Source: Archangium sp. | Lineage (GTDB): Bacteria; Myxococcota; Myxococcia; Myxococcales; Myxococcaceae | Assembly (NCBI GenBank): GCA_016793585.1 | Contig: JAEUJR010000563.1 | Span: 1 to 13,539, forward strand | DNA: 13,539 nt | Reading direction: 5' to 3' | Part shown: piece by piece, positions 1 to 7,019 of the stretch | Layout of the letters: each line of letters begins with the position of its first letter | Numbering within the stretch: the first letter of the stretch is position 1 | Translations under genes and position numbers: made by a program | Notes under the pieces: generated by a model | Told to the model about the DNA's origin: nothing | The model's input: the letters and a program-made list of their open reading frames with translations, nothing else | Databases searched by the model: none

Positions 1-179
1 TGGTCGACCATGTCGAAGAAAACGCCCGGCTCGAGAATGAGCGAGTACGTGTCGTCGCGCCGCTCCTTCGCGCGCCACAACACGCCCTCGACGTTGGTGA
101 TGACCGAGCCCTTCTTGCGCCGCCGCGTGGTGACGAGCACCTTCGAGCGCACCACCTTGAGCCCCAAGAGCCGCGCCAT
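1..179 (-). CDS. 5' part of an unrecognised gene cut by the left edge
   Basis: An open frame starts at ATG 179 and stays open through the left edge, giving 59 complete codons. Almost every codon ends in G or C, like the neighbouring genes, which supports real coding. It begins 7 bases after the stop of the cysteine-module lipoprotein (TGA at 189-187), so it is probably the next gene of the same minus-strand operon and translated by coupling, since no clear Shine-Dalgarno sequence precedes it. The visible N-terminus (MARLLGLKVVRSKVLVTTRR...) has no signal peptide. It is strongly basic between residues 11 and 24, and then has a beta-like stretch ending near LILEPGVFFDMVD. I do not recognise the family, and the C-terminus lies outside the window. 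Confidence 0.7.
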   Translation of the reverse strand, partial: MARLLGLKVVRSKVLVTTRRRKKGSVITNVEGVLWRAKERRDDTYSLILEPGVFFDMVD

Positions 180-186
180 CGTCAGC

Positions 187-2037
187 TCAGTTACAGGCAG
201 CGACGCACAGCCGCGAGGCGTTGCGGTCGCAGTTGTTCGACTGGCACCCGTTGGAGCCCTCACACGGCGACCCGTTCGGCAGCGGCGCGACGCAGCGGCT
301 CTCGGGGCTGTAGCCGACGCCACCATCGGGACGAACGCAGGCGCCGGTGATGCACGCGGGCGAGCCGTTCGGTGTGCAGGGCTCGCCGATGTGGCCCGCC
401 ATCACGCAGGTTCCATTCACGCAGGCGAAGGGGAAGCCGCAGCTTCCCGTGCAGCTCTGGCCCAGCACCGGAGGCGTGCCGCAGCGACCCATGCCGCCAT
501 CGGCGCCGAAGAGGCAGCGCTCGGTCTGCACCGCGCACGAGTTGGTGTCGGTGCAGGGCTGGCCCGTCGCCACCTTCGGCGCGCAGGTTTGTGCGGTGCT
601 CGAGCAGTAGTCGGTCGCGCGGCAGGTGCTCGACGACGTGCACGGGGTCGAAGGGCCGGCCGCCTGGCAGACCTTCGCTGCGTCGCAGTACTGCGCCGTG
701 CCGCACTCGTAGCCGAAGGGGCACGGGTCTCCGACGACGGGCAGCCCGCAGGTGCCGCGCGTGCCCACGCCACCATCGGCATTGACGACGAGGCCTCGGC
801 ACAGCTCGCCATCGGTCTTGCAGTTCTGCGTGCTGCTGCACGGTTGGCCCGTGAGCACGTTCGAGGTGTACGTCTGGCAGGTGCGCAGCACGGTGTCGCA
901 GCCCGAGCTCGAGGCGCAGTCGGTGGAGTCGATGCAACGCGCTCCCACCGCGCCGCGGGTGCGGCAGGCGCCCTCGAAGCACGAGGCGGTGTCGACGCAG
1001 TCACTGGTGAAGCGGCACGACGCCCCCGGCGTTCCTTTTGCGGTGCAGACGGTGCGACAGAGGGCGTCGGCGCCGCACTCCGAGGCGCTGCTGCACGTGG
1101 CGCCCAGGGCCTTCTTCGCGCGGCACACCCGGGTCGAGTCGCAGTACGCGCCCGACGCGCAGACGAAGTTCGGGCACGGCTGGCCGGCTGTCGGCAGGCG
1201 CTCGCAGACGGCGTTGCGGCACTCGGCGTTGGGCCCACAGCTGCTCGAGAACTGCTCGCACGGCGTTCCGGGCACGGGCTCGGTGGCGCAGCGGCCGCCG
1301 ATGCAGACGAAGGGCGAATCGCAGGCGACGCCGGTGGAGCGGCACGTCTCTCCCTGGCCGCCGCCCGTCGTGCACCGGCGCATGCACGGCTGGCCGTTGC
1401 AGCTCGTCGTCTTGTCGAGGCAGTCGTTGGTGGTGTCGCACGCCGCGTTGGGGCCGGCAGCCGGGTGGGTGACTTCGCTGCAGGAGTCAGCGCGACCCAC
1501 CGGCCCCGAGTTGCCGCACGTCGTATTCGCCAGCTCGGCCAGACAGGCCTGTGCCTTCATGGCGTCGAAGGTGGAGGCGCCGGTGCGAACGCTGCGCTCG
1601 GTCGCGAAGGTGCCCAGGCCGCTCCCCGCGATGTACGGGCGGAACACCGCCGCACAATCGGCCCCGGCGCCGCTCGGCAGCTGGCCGCATTGAATGACCT
1701 TGCCGCAGTACGCAGTGGTGAAGCTGTCGAGGAAGGCCGAGTACGTGCCCGTTCCGGCCGAGCCGCCGCCAGTGCCCGAGGTGCCACCACCCGCCGGGCC
1801 CGCGCCCGAGCTCGACGACATGCAGCTGCCCGAGACGCAGCTCTCGTCGATGCGGCACGTCGAGCAGATGGAGCCCTTCGTTCCACAGGTGCTCGACGAC
1901 GAGGTCTGACAACGGCCCGAGGCGTCGCAGCAGCCGAGCGCACAGTTCGATGGTGAGCACGTCGAGGTCGGGCAACCCGTGAAGGTCGCCGCAGCGAGAC
2001 CGAGCAGAAAACCGAGAACGAGAGGCATCGAGCGCAT
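187..2037 (-). CDS. Cysteine-rich lipoprotein with tandem four-Cys modules (Dickkopf-N-like)
   Basis: This predicted 616-residue lipoprotein starts at ATG 2037, chosen because GAGGAG lies just upstream (2046-2041) and the start gives a clean signal peptide, MRSMPLVLGFLLGLAAATFTGC, with acylated Cys22 (lipobox FTGC, slightly atypical). Residues 22-72 hold 11 cysteines. Residues 73-98 are a Gly/Ser linker. Residues 98-190 form a probably helical domain with paired cysteines (111, 117, 128, 165, 174, 186), of a sort seen in myxobacterial secreted proteins. Residues about 199-616 consist of roughly 13 tandem modules of 16-33 residues, each opening with G-x-(P/S/T/A/R)-C and holding four cysteines. 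A hand count gives about 75 cysteines in total. Modules of this sort often score as Dickkopf N-terminal Cys-rich or EB-like domains. The protein is probably disulfide-rich and surface-exposed; its ligand and role are unknown. It follows the 2934 lipoprotein by 42 bases. Confidence 0.88.
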   Translation of the reverse strand: MRSMPLVLGFLLGLAAATFTGCPTSTCSPSNCALGCCDASGRCQTSSSSTCGTKGSICSTCRIDESCVSGSCMSSSSGAGPAGGGTSGTGGGSAGTGTYSAFLDSFTTAYCGKVIQCGQLPSGAGADCAAVFRPYIAGSGLGTFATERSVRTGASTFDAMKAQACLAELANTTCGNSGPVGRADSCSEVTHPAAGPNAACDTTNDCLDKTTSCNGQPCMRRCTTGGGQGETCRSTGVACDSPFVCIGGRCATEPVPGTPCEQFSSSCGPNAECRNAVCERLPTAGQPCPNFVCASGAYCDSTRVCRAKKALGATCSSASECGADALCRTVCTAKGTPGASCRFTSDCVDTASCFEGACRTRGAVGARCIDSTDCASSSGCDTVLRTCQTYTSNVLTGQPCSSTQNCKTDGELCRGLVVNADGGVGTRGTCGLPVVGDPCPFGYECGTAQYCDAAKVCQAAGPSTPCTSSSTCRATDYCSSTAQTCAPKVATGQPCTDTNSCAVQTERCLFGADGGMGRCGTPPVLGQSCTGSCGFPFACVNGTCVMAGHIGEPCTPNGSPACITGACVRPDGGVGYSPESRCVAPLPNGSPCEGSNGCQSNNCDRNASRLCVAACN

Positions 2038-2079
2038 GGGCTCCTCAAGACCACTTTCGGGGTGGGGCTTCAACTGCGG

Positions 2080-2934
2080 TCACAGCATGGGCTTCTGGTT
2101 CACTGGCTCGGGAGGTGTGCTCGGCGGTGGAGCCGGCCGCGCCTCGGGCTCGATGAAGGCCCAGTGCAGGCCCATCGAGAGCATCGGCCCGAAGTTGAGC
2201 CGCTCTCCGAGTGGAAACACCGCCTGCACCGACAGGCCCAGGCCGAAGGCGAACGTCTTGGCGTAGCCGATGCCCAGGTGCGCGAGGAAGGTGCTGGCAC
2301 CTCCGGTTCCGATGGGGTCGACGCTCGGGCCGGTGTACTCCCACTCGCCCGCGCCGATGTCGGCGTTGCTGTGAAGGGTCGCGCTCACGAAGGCCGAGCC
2401 CCACCAGCCTGTGAGGCGTGGAACCAACGAGACCATCACGCCTGGAATGAGCAGCAGGTCGCGCGTCGGCACCGAGGCGATGGAGCTGGCGGTGACCCGC
2501 GGCATGCCGTCGAGCGAGAGCTGCAGGGCGCCGTCGAGCGCCGCCGGGCCCTTCTCGAAGATGGTGACGTGGGCGGCCGCCGTGAAACCAGCGGTTGGTC
2601 GCGGGTCTGCGAAGAGTGACGAGTTCTTCTCGCTGTGGGTCGTCGCTCCCGTGGCGCTCGCGCCGTGAATCGAGCCGCCGATCGCCACGCGGTGATGCAC
2701 CCGCACCATCGGCGTGATGCCGTACTGGTCGAGGGGCGCTCGCACGCCAGAGCCCGAGTCGGTGGTGTTCACTGGCGTCAAGCGCGCCAGCCGCGAGACC
2801 CCGACCTGCACGACGCGGCTGTCCTCGAGGTGGAGCAGCGGGGTCGGGGGCAGCGGTGCCAGCATCGACCGGCGCTGCGGGTACAGCGCGCAGCCGCTGA
2901 GCATCAGAAGGACGGGGAGCAGCGCGCGAAGCAT
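2080..2934 (-). CDS. Outer-membrane barrel-like lipoprotein, unknown function
   Basis: This is a 284-residue predicted lipoprotein. The start at ATG 2934 gives a textbook signal, MLRALLPVLLMLSGC, with lipobox LSGC and acylated Cys15; an AGGG element lies about nine bases upstream. An in-frame extension to 2997 would put 21 unlikely residues before the signal. The mature part alternates polar and hydrophobic residues in short strands separated by Gly/Asn/Asp turns (for example residues 115-145, 158-190 and 214-260), as in outer-membrane beta-barrels. The tail (residues 262-284) is proline-rich and ends QKPML, so there is no canonical C-terminal aromatic residue. It is probably the first gene of the minus-strand unit continuing to the cysteine-module lipoprotein. 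The family is not recognised, and barrel topology is inferred from pattern only. Confidence 0.82.
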   Translation of the reverse strand: MLRALLPVLLMLSGCALYPQRRSMLAPLPPTPLLHLEDSRVVQVGVSRLARLTPVNTTDSGSGVRAPLDQYGITPMVRVHHRVAIGGSIHGASATGATTHSEKNSSLFADPRPTAGFTAAAHVTIFEKGPAALDGALQLSLDGMPRVTASSIASVPTRDLLLIPGVMVSLVPRLTGWWGSAFVSATLHSNADIGAGEWEYTGPSVDPIGTGGASTFLAHLGIGYAKTFAFGLGLSVQAVFPLGERLNFGPMLSMGLHWAFIEPEARPAPPPSTPPEPVNQKPML

Positions 2935-2956
2935 GGGCGGTGCGCCCTGTGCAAAG

Positions 2957-2974
2957 GCAAAGCCGCCGCTTTGC
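2957..2974. promoter_or_regulatory. Perfect inverted repeat, 7-bp arms, 4-base loop
   Basis: GCAAAGC (2957-2963), loop CGCC, GCTTTGC (2968-2974). It lies 22 bases upstream of the minus-strand lipoprotein start at 2934, so it sits in that gene's leader or operator area. The first six bases are also repeated directly just before it (GCAAAG at 2951-2956). It is one of three such dyads in this divergent intergenic region. Function is inferred, not shown: it could be a regulator binding site or an RNA hairpin. Confidence 0.45.
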
Positions 2975-3003
2975 GCTCCAGATTCGAGGACTTGCACGAC
3001 GAG

Positions 3004-3019
3004 CTGACATGCCTGTCAG
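3004..3019. promoter_or_regulatory. Perfect inverted repeat, 6-bp arms, 4-base loop
   Basis: CTGACA (3004-3009), loop TGCC, TGTCAG (3014-3019). It lies near the middle of the 140-base region between the divergent genes starting at 2934 and 3075, about 56 bases from the plus-strand start. A partial copy, ATGTCAGA, follows at 3028-3035. The symmetry and position fit an operator shared by the two divergent transcripts, but no regulator is encoded in the window. Confidence 0.45.
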
Positions 3020-3034
3020 GCCGCCGATGTCAGA

Positions 3035-3050
3035 CTCTCGTGAACGAGAG
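3035..3050. promoter_or_regulatory. Perfect inverted repeat, 6-bp arms, 4-base loop
   Basis: CTCTCG (3035-3040), loop TGAA, CGAGAG (3045-3050), located 25 bases before the plus-strand ATG at 3075. In an mRNA started upstream it would form a hairpin directly before the ribosome-binding area. As DNA it would be a dyad centred 31 bases from the preceding one. I found no convincing -35/-10 pair in this region by eye. Confidence 0.45.
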
Positions 3051-3074
3051 GGGCGCTGGTACGTTCGGCCTCCG

Positions 3075-4427
3075 ATGCTCTCCTTCGCGCTCGCGCTGTT
3101 GCTCACGCAGAGCCCCGACGCGGGTGTGGCTGACACCGAGCCCGAGCCGTTCGTTCATCTCTCGGCGGGCGCGGAAGGTGAGCTTGGCGTGCTGCCCTCG
3201 GGCTGGGCCGAGAACGGCGCCGACGTGATGTTCGGGTTTCGCCCGATGGTGGGCATGCGGGTCTCCGACGTGTTCGCCGTGCAGGTCGGGCCCCTGATTC
3301 GCTTGCGCGTCATCGACACGCCGCCGCTTGACCGCCCCAACGACCTCGGCGGCGTGGTGCGCGGGCAGGACTGGGACAGGCCGGGCGACTTCGGAGAGCT
3401 GCTCCAGTCGCTTCGTATCGGCAGCGACACGAGCGTGTTCCAGCTGCGCGCGGGGCCGATGCAGAAGAAGACGATGGGTCTGGGGCATCTGCTGTTCCGG
3501 TACTCGAACCGGCTCAATGCCGATGCACGACCGGCAGCAGCGACGGCAACGCTCGCCGTGGAGTTCCTGCGCTTCGAGCTCTTCGCCTCGGACATCTTCT
3601 CGGCGCGGCTCTTCGCGGGTGAAGTCTCGTGGGACATCGCGCGCTCGTTCTCGTCGAACGCCGCGACGCATGGGCGGTATCTGCTCTCGTTGTCGCTCGG
3701 TCACGACTTCGCGCAGGGAACACCAGCTGCCGTGCGCGAGCCCGACCCCTGCGCTGGAGCCGACTGCCGGTTCTTCGCTCCACCTCCAGGACCGCCAGCC
3801 GCTGCGACGCTCGTGCACCTCGACGCCTCGGCCGTGCTCGTGCGCAGCCAGTCGTTGTCGCTCATGGTGCTGGGCGGCATGGGCGCGCGCGCGAATCAGG
3901 CGCGTGACCTCGGCTTCCTCGCCGGCCTCGCGATGGACGTGCGCGTGCCCGACGTCGAGCTCTCGCTGCGCGCCGAGGGTCGCAAACAGGCTGGTGGTTT
4001 TCGGCACGGCTACTTCGGGCCGCAGTACGAGCTCGCGCGCTTTTCGGGCATCGGCCTTGGTTTCGCCGGGCTCGCCGACGAGCAGCTGCCCGACGCGTTC
4101 TCGGTCTTCGGCGAGCTTCGCTTCCGCCTGCTGCAGTCCATCACGCTCGATGGAGCGGTCGAGGCGTTCACCTTCGGGCGCACCGACTTCGACGCGACGC
4201 TGACGGTCGAGCTGCTGCAGAAGTGGCTCATCGCGGAAGCGCGGGTCGGTGCCGTGGGCCTGGGGCAACAGCCGCGCTGGCTCGTCACCGGTGGCCTGCG
4301 CTGGAGGCTCTTCAAGTCCTTCTATGTGCTGGGCAACGCCGGCACCGTCTTCTTCCCGCAGGTCGACGGCCGGCTCGTGCGCGGCGTCACCATCACCGGA
4401 GGGGTGGGCGTCGACATCGAGCGGTAG
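3075..4427 (+). CDS. Outer-membrane beta-barrel-like exported protein
   Basis: This is a 450-residue protein. ATG 3075 is chosen because it gives a signal peptide directly (MLSFALALLLTQ, then SPDAG); in-frame ATGs at 2940, 3009 and 3027 would add basic, non-signal residues. The Shine-Dalgarno sequence is weak (GAGAGGGGC is about 20 bases away). Most of the chain consists of alternating-residue strands with Gly-rich turns, such as residues 27-80, 116-165, 242-300, 320-390 and 398-450, consistent with an outer-membrane barrel. Residues 222-241 form a proline-rich loop with a CxxxxC pair (Cys226 and Cys231) that could be disulfide-bonded. It heads a plus-strand group, with the Tat-signal gene 32 bases downstream, and is divergent from the barrel-like lipoprotein at 2934. 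It may be a porin or transport-related protein; I do not recognise the family. Confidence 0.85.
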   Translation: MLSFALALLLTQSPDAGVADTEPEPFVHLSAGAEGELGVLPSGWAENGADVMFGFRPMVGMRVSDVFAVQVGPLIRLRVIDTPPLDRPNDLGGVVRGQDWDRPGDFGELLQSLRIGSDTSVFQLRAGPMQKKTMGLGHLLFRYSNRLNADARPAAATATLAVEFLRFELFASDIFSARLFAGEVSWDIARSFSSNAATHGRYLLSLSLGHDFAQGTPAAVREPDPCAGADCRFFAPPPGPPAAATLVHLDASAVLVRSQSLSLMVLGGMGARANQARDLGFLAGLAMDVRVPDVELSLRAEGRKQAGGFRHGYFGPQYELARFSGIGLGFAGLADEQLPDAFSVFGELRFRLLQSITLDGAVEAFTFGRTDFDATLTVELLQKWLIAEARVGAVGLGQQPRWLVTGGLRWRLFKSFYVLGNAGTVFFPQVDGRLVRGVTITGGVGVDIER

Positions 4428-4432
4428 ATCGT

Positions 4433-4460
4433 TTCCCCGGCTGGCTCGTTGAGAGGGGAA
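4433..4460 (+). promoter_or_regulatory. Inverted repeat overlapping the ribosome-binding site of the Tat-signal gene
   Basis: TTCCCC (4433-4438) is the exact reverse complement of GGGGAA (4455-4460), with a 16-base loop between them. The downstream arm covers the G-rich Shine-Dalgarno stretch GAGAGGGG (4451-4458) and the A of the start codon at 4460. A hairpin here could mask translation initiation of the downstream gene. Six-base arms with a 16-base loop can occur by chance, so regulation is only a possibility. Confidence 0.3.
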
Positions 4461-5722
4461 TGAAACTCTCCCGCCGCCTACTCCTCGCCTCGACTGCTGC
4501 CACCTTCGCGACGCGCGCCTTCGCCGAGACCTGGGGCGTCGCTCCGAAACAGTCGTTCCGTGACGTCATCGAGAAGGTCGTCGCGATGCCCGGCGATTCG
4601 GACCTGCAGCAGCGCTGCGCCCGCCTCGGCCTCGAGGTGATGAACGTGATGTGGGAGGACACCGGCCGGTACGAAGGCTCCTCCGTCGGCCCCAACATCA
4701 GCGACCTCACGCTGCAGGTGCGCGAACGCGTCGGCGAGAACGTGCGCACGTCGCTGCTGCCCGTGATTCGTCACCCCAACTTCAGCGACAAGACGGCCGA
4801 CGTGAAGGCCGAGCAGCTGTGGGTTCGCATCGGCAACGAGCGCGCAGGAGCCACCCGCCGCGCCGTTCGCCTCACCGAGGTGCTCGAGCATCTGGGCGAG
4901 TACCTCTCGGCATCGTCGACGCTGAAGGGCTCGGGCAACCTGCTCGCGAAGCGTGACACGCACTTCCTCGTGAGCGCGCAGCACGTCTTCGTGCCGCTGC
5001 CGCGTGAAGGCAAAGCCGAGTTCAACCCGGTGCTGTTCAACTACCAGTCGTACCCCGGCAACCCGGCGGTGCTGACGCTGCTGGTGACGCGCGAGGGCCT
5101 GTCGGTGCGGGTCATCGAGAACAAGCCCGGCGACCAGACGTTCCAGGGCTGGGGCCAGCAGCTGTACTTCAACGACAAAGGCCAGAAGACGACGTTCACG
5201 GCCGAGCGAAAGAGCGCGGTCGCGAACCGCATCGCGTCGGGGCAGGGCACGAAGGCCGATGAAGGCGCGCTCGACGAAGGTGCCGACATGATGATGCTGG
5301 TGCAGGTGCCGCTGAAGCAGGTCGCGCCGCCGCGCCGCGGGTTTCTGTCGTTCGATGACGGCATTCCTCCGCCCATGGCGATGGAAGGGGGCGCGGCCGA
5401 GGAGGACCGGAGTGTTCGGCGCGAACGCTCCGACGTCGAACAGGCGGTGCTCGGCCACGGAGACGCGATGGGGCCGCATGAGGAGTGTGGAGGCCTTGCG
5501 CTCGAGCGTGACGACCGCTTCCCCGTGCGTGTCACGGTGCAGTTCTACAAGGCGACCAGCAACGGCGTGGTGTCGGACTCGGACCTCGCCGACGTGAAGC
5601 GCGCCATCGACCGCACGTACGAGAGCGGTGACTACGTCGGCTCGCTGGTGGTGCCGCAGAGCGAGCGAGACCGGCAGCGCCCAACGAGCTGGTACGAGCG
5701 CAAGTTCGGCTTCAGATTCTGA
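4460..5722 (+). CDS. Exported protein with twin-arginine-type signal, unknown function
   Basis: This is a 420-residue protein. The start at ATG 4460 directly follows GAGAGGGG and opens a signal peptide, MKLSRRLLLASTAATFATRA, with cleavage predicted after FA at residue 22 (AFA|ETWG). The SRRLLL core matches a twin-arginine (Tat) signal, implying export in folded form, although Sec export cannot be excluded. Residues 30-105 look helical, including a conserved-looking WEDTGRYEGSSVGPNISDLT block near 65-84. Residues 165-250 are beta-rich, with aromatic motifs such as LFNYQSYPGNP (192-202) and FQGWGQQLYFND (228-239). Residues 265-345 are Glu/Asp/Met-rich and probably flexible. The C-terminus ends SWYERKFGFRF. 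I do not recognise the family. It sits 32 bases after the barrel gene and 32 bases before the small gene at 5755. Confidence 0.85.
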   Translation: MKLSRRLLLASTAATFATRAFAETWGVAPKQSFRDVIEKVVAMPGDSDLQQRCARLGLEVMNVMWEDTGRYEGSSVGPNISDLTLQVRERVGENVRTSLLPVIRHPNFSDKTADVKAEQLWVRIGNERAGATRRAVRLTEVLEHLGEYLSASSTLKGSGNLLAKRDTHFLVSAQHVFVPLPREGKAEFNPVLFNYQSYPGNPAVLTLLVTREGLSVRVIENKPGDQTFQGWGQQLYFNDKGQKTTFTAERKSAVANRIASGQGTKADEGALDEGADMMMLVQVPLKQVAPPRRGFLSFDDGIPPPMAMEGGAAEEDRSVRRERSDVEQAVLGHGDAMGPHEECGGLALERDDRFPVRVTVQFYKATSNGVVSDSDLADVKRAIDRTYESGDYVGSLVVPQSERDRQRPTSWYERKFGFRF

Positions 5723-5754
5723 CTTGTGCTGTATCGCGCTGAAGAGGTCTGCTG

Positions 5755-6132
5755 ATGACCATGTCGTCGCGTGACGTCTCAGAAGAGCTCAAGGCGCTGA
5801 TGGCGCGCAATCGCGGGCCAGACCCTGCAGGCTCCGATGCACGAGTGCAGCCCGACTACGGCATCGAAGCGACGCTCGTCGACGAGTGTGTCATTCGCAT
5901 GCGGCTGACCTTCAAAGCTGGTCGGCACTACTGCTGCCCCGAGGTGGGCGACCACCTGCCGCGCTTTGCCATCGTTCGCGAGGCGCTGCAGCTCTCCGAG
6001 TACGTGAAAATCGTGTTCTCACTCCAAGTGGTCGTCGAGCGCGGCGCTCGCTTCTTGAGCTTCAGCGGCAGCCCCAATCGTTTCGAGGCGTATCGCGGCT
6101 CGAGCATCGCGTTCGACTACCCCGAGTGGTGA
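5755..6132 (+). CDS. Small cytosolic protein with a YCCPE motif, unknown function
   Basis: This is a 125-residue protein with no signal peptide or membrane segment. ATG 5755 is preceded by GAAGAGGT (5741-5748) at good spacing; a second in-frame ATG two codons on is a possible alternative. The first 30 residues are polar and perhaps disordered. The rest looks like one compact alpha/beta domain with TFKAGRHYCCPEVGDHLP (about residues 52-69), containing a vicinal Cys pair, followed by VVVERGARF and an aromatic end FDYPEW. The vicinal cysteines might bind metal or be redox-active, which is inference only. It is the last gene of the plus-strand group, and the hairpin at 6139-6170 follows its TGA by 6 bases. 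No homolog is recognised. Confidence 0.78.
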   Translation: MTMSSRDVSEELKALMARNRGPDPAGSDARVQPDYGIEATLVDECVIRMRLTFKAGRHYCCPEVGDHLPRFAIVREALQLSEYVKIVFSLQVVVERGARFLSFSGSPNRFEAYRGSSIAFDYPEW

Positions 6133-6138
6133 CTCGCC

Positions 6139-6170
6139 AGCCCCGGGACCCGACCGTCGGTCCCGGGGCT
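6139..6170. terminator. Strong hairpin shared by convergent genes (bidirectional terminator candidate)
   Basis: AGCCCCGGGACC (6139-6150) and GGTCCCGGGGCT (6159-6170) are exact reverse complements, giving a 12-bp GC-rich stem with an 8-base loop. It lies in the 45-base gap between the TGA of the small plus-strand gene (6130-6132) and the TGA of the minus-strand nucleotidyltransferase (6180-6178). There is no U-rich tract on either side, so it is not a classic intrinsic terminator, but its position between convergent stops makes a bidirectional terminator or 3'-end-stabilising hairpin the most likely role. Confidence 0.75.
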
Positions 6171-6177
6171 TCGTCCG

Positions 6178-6966
6178 TCACCAGAGCTTCCTGCGCAGCT
6201 CGAGCAGCCAGGCGTCGAGGGCCTGCACGGCCTTCGGCGGCGCTTCGAGCGGCAGCACGCTCTGGTCCTTCGCTTCGTCGAGCTTCGTGAAGAGGGCCTT
6301 CGTGCGCTCCCGCCAGAGCGTCGACAGCTCGGAAGGCAGCGGCGCCTTCTCACCCTTCCTCTTGGCCTCGACGAGCGCCATCACGTCGGCCACGCCATAC
6401 GGCTCGACGAGCTTCGTCACGTCGGTCTCGAGCTCACCCGTCAGCAGCAGGTGCGTACCCGTGAGCGTGGTGCGCACGACGTAGAGCAGCCGCTTGGCCG
6501 AGGTGAACTGCGTGGCCTCCCACTCGCGGTGCTGCTGTCGCGCGAACCCCTGGTAGTGGCGGTACAGGCGACGTGAGAGCAGTGGGCGCACGAGCGGCCG
6601 TAGCGACTCGAGCTCCTTCGAGCCGATGGGCTGCAGGTGGCCGAGCAGGCGCTCGACGAAGTTGCCGTTGCCCGTCACGAGCCCGCGCAGCACGAACTGC
6701 AGCTCGTTCGACGAGTAGTCCACCTCGACGCCTTCGATGACGGTGATGAGCTCCTTGTGACGGGAGCGCGGCTCGAGCGCGAGCAGCTCGCTCGTCGGCT
6801 CGATGTGCACGGCCTTCAGGTCGAGGTCGCTGTCGGGAGACGGAAAGCCGTAGGCGTGCGCGCCAGAGAGTGACACCACGAGGTGCCGGCGCTCGTCGGA
6901 CTGCGCGCGCAGGAACTCGGCGGCGACGCGAGACTGGAGCGGTGTGAGCATCGTCATCGGCGTCAT
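6178..6966 (-). CDS. RlaP-type nucleotidyltransferase (PF10127-like), small paralogue
   Basis: This 262-residue predicted cytosolic nucleotidyltransferase has the DNA polymerase beta fold. ATG 6966 is chosen because GGGAG (6977-6973) lies six bases upstream; ATGs at 6957 and 6951 are alternatives. The signature is SGAHAYGFPSPDSDLDLK (residues 34-51), corresponding to the G-[SA]-x-x-[YW]-G...D-x-D site, with Asp47 and Asp49 as the probable metal-binding pair. The usual Ser of the GS motif is Ala36. VDYSSNELQFVL (82-93) and GNGNFVERLL (99-108) match the family's E...GNPN.xE block, and Asp83 or Glu88 may supply the third acid. The rest (residues 115-262) is a helical C-terminal region typical of this family. 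RlaP proteins are described in RNA-repair contexts, where they are thought to transfer nucleotides to damaged RNA ends; the substrate here is unknown. It is the last gene of the minus-strand cluster. Confidence 0.85.
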   Translation of the reverse strand: MTPMTMLTPLQSRVAAEFLRAQSDERRHLVVSLSGAHAYGFPSPDSDLDLKAVHIEPTSELLALEPRSRHKELITVIEGVEVDYSSNELQFVLRGLVTGNGNFVERLLGHLQPIGSKELESLRPLVRPLLSRRLYRHYQGFARQQHREWEATQFTSAKRLLYVVRTTLTGTHLLLTGELETDVTKLVEPYGVADVMALVEAKRKGEKAPLPSELSTLWRERTKALFTKLDEAKDQSVLPLEAPPKAVQALDAWLLELRRKLW

Positions 6967-7019
6967 GGAAGACTCCCGAGCAGGGTGGAGCGCAGACGGA
7001 GCGCCAGCTCGAAGCTGAC

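Noticed and set aside
10..1956. 648-codon open frame on the plus strand opposite the cysteine-module lipoprotein
   Set aside because: It is Ala/Arg-rich low-complexity translation, has no signal or domain, and lies exactly antisense to a convincing gene with a signal peptide and regular cysteine modules. Long antisense frames are common in DNA with very high GC at third codon positions.
2045..3136. 363-codon minus-strand frame covering the 2934 lipoprotein in another phase
   Set aside because: Its composition is Arg/Pro/His-rich with no signal. The phase starting at 2934 has a clear lipobox and barrel-like pattern.
3030..4268. 412-codon minus-strand open frame opposite the barrel-like gene
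   Set aside because: The translation is Arg/His/Glu-rich without any domain pattern, while the plus strand encodes a signal peptide and barrel-like strands.
4478..5479. 333-codon minus-strand frame opposite the Tat-signal gene
   Set aside because: It is a His/Arg/Leu-rich shadow; the plus-strand gene has a ribosome-binding site and an export signal.
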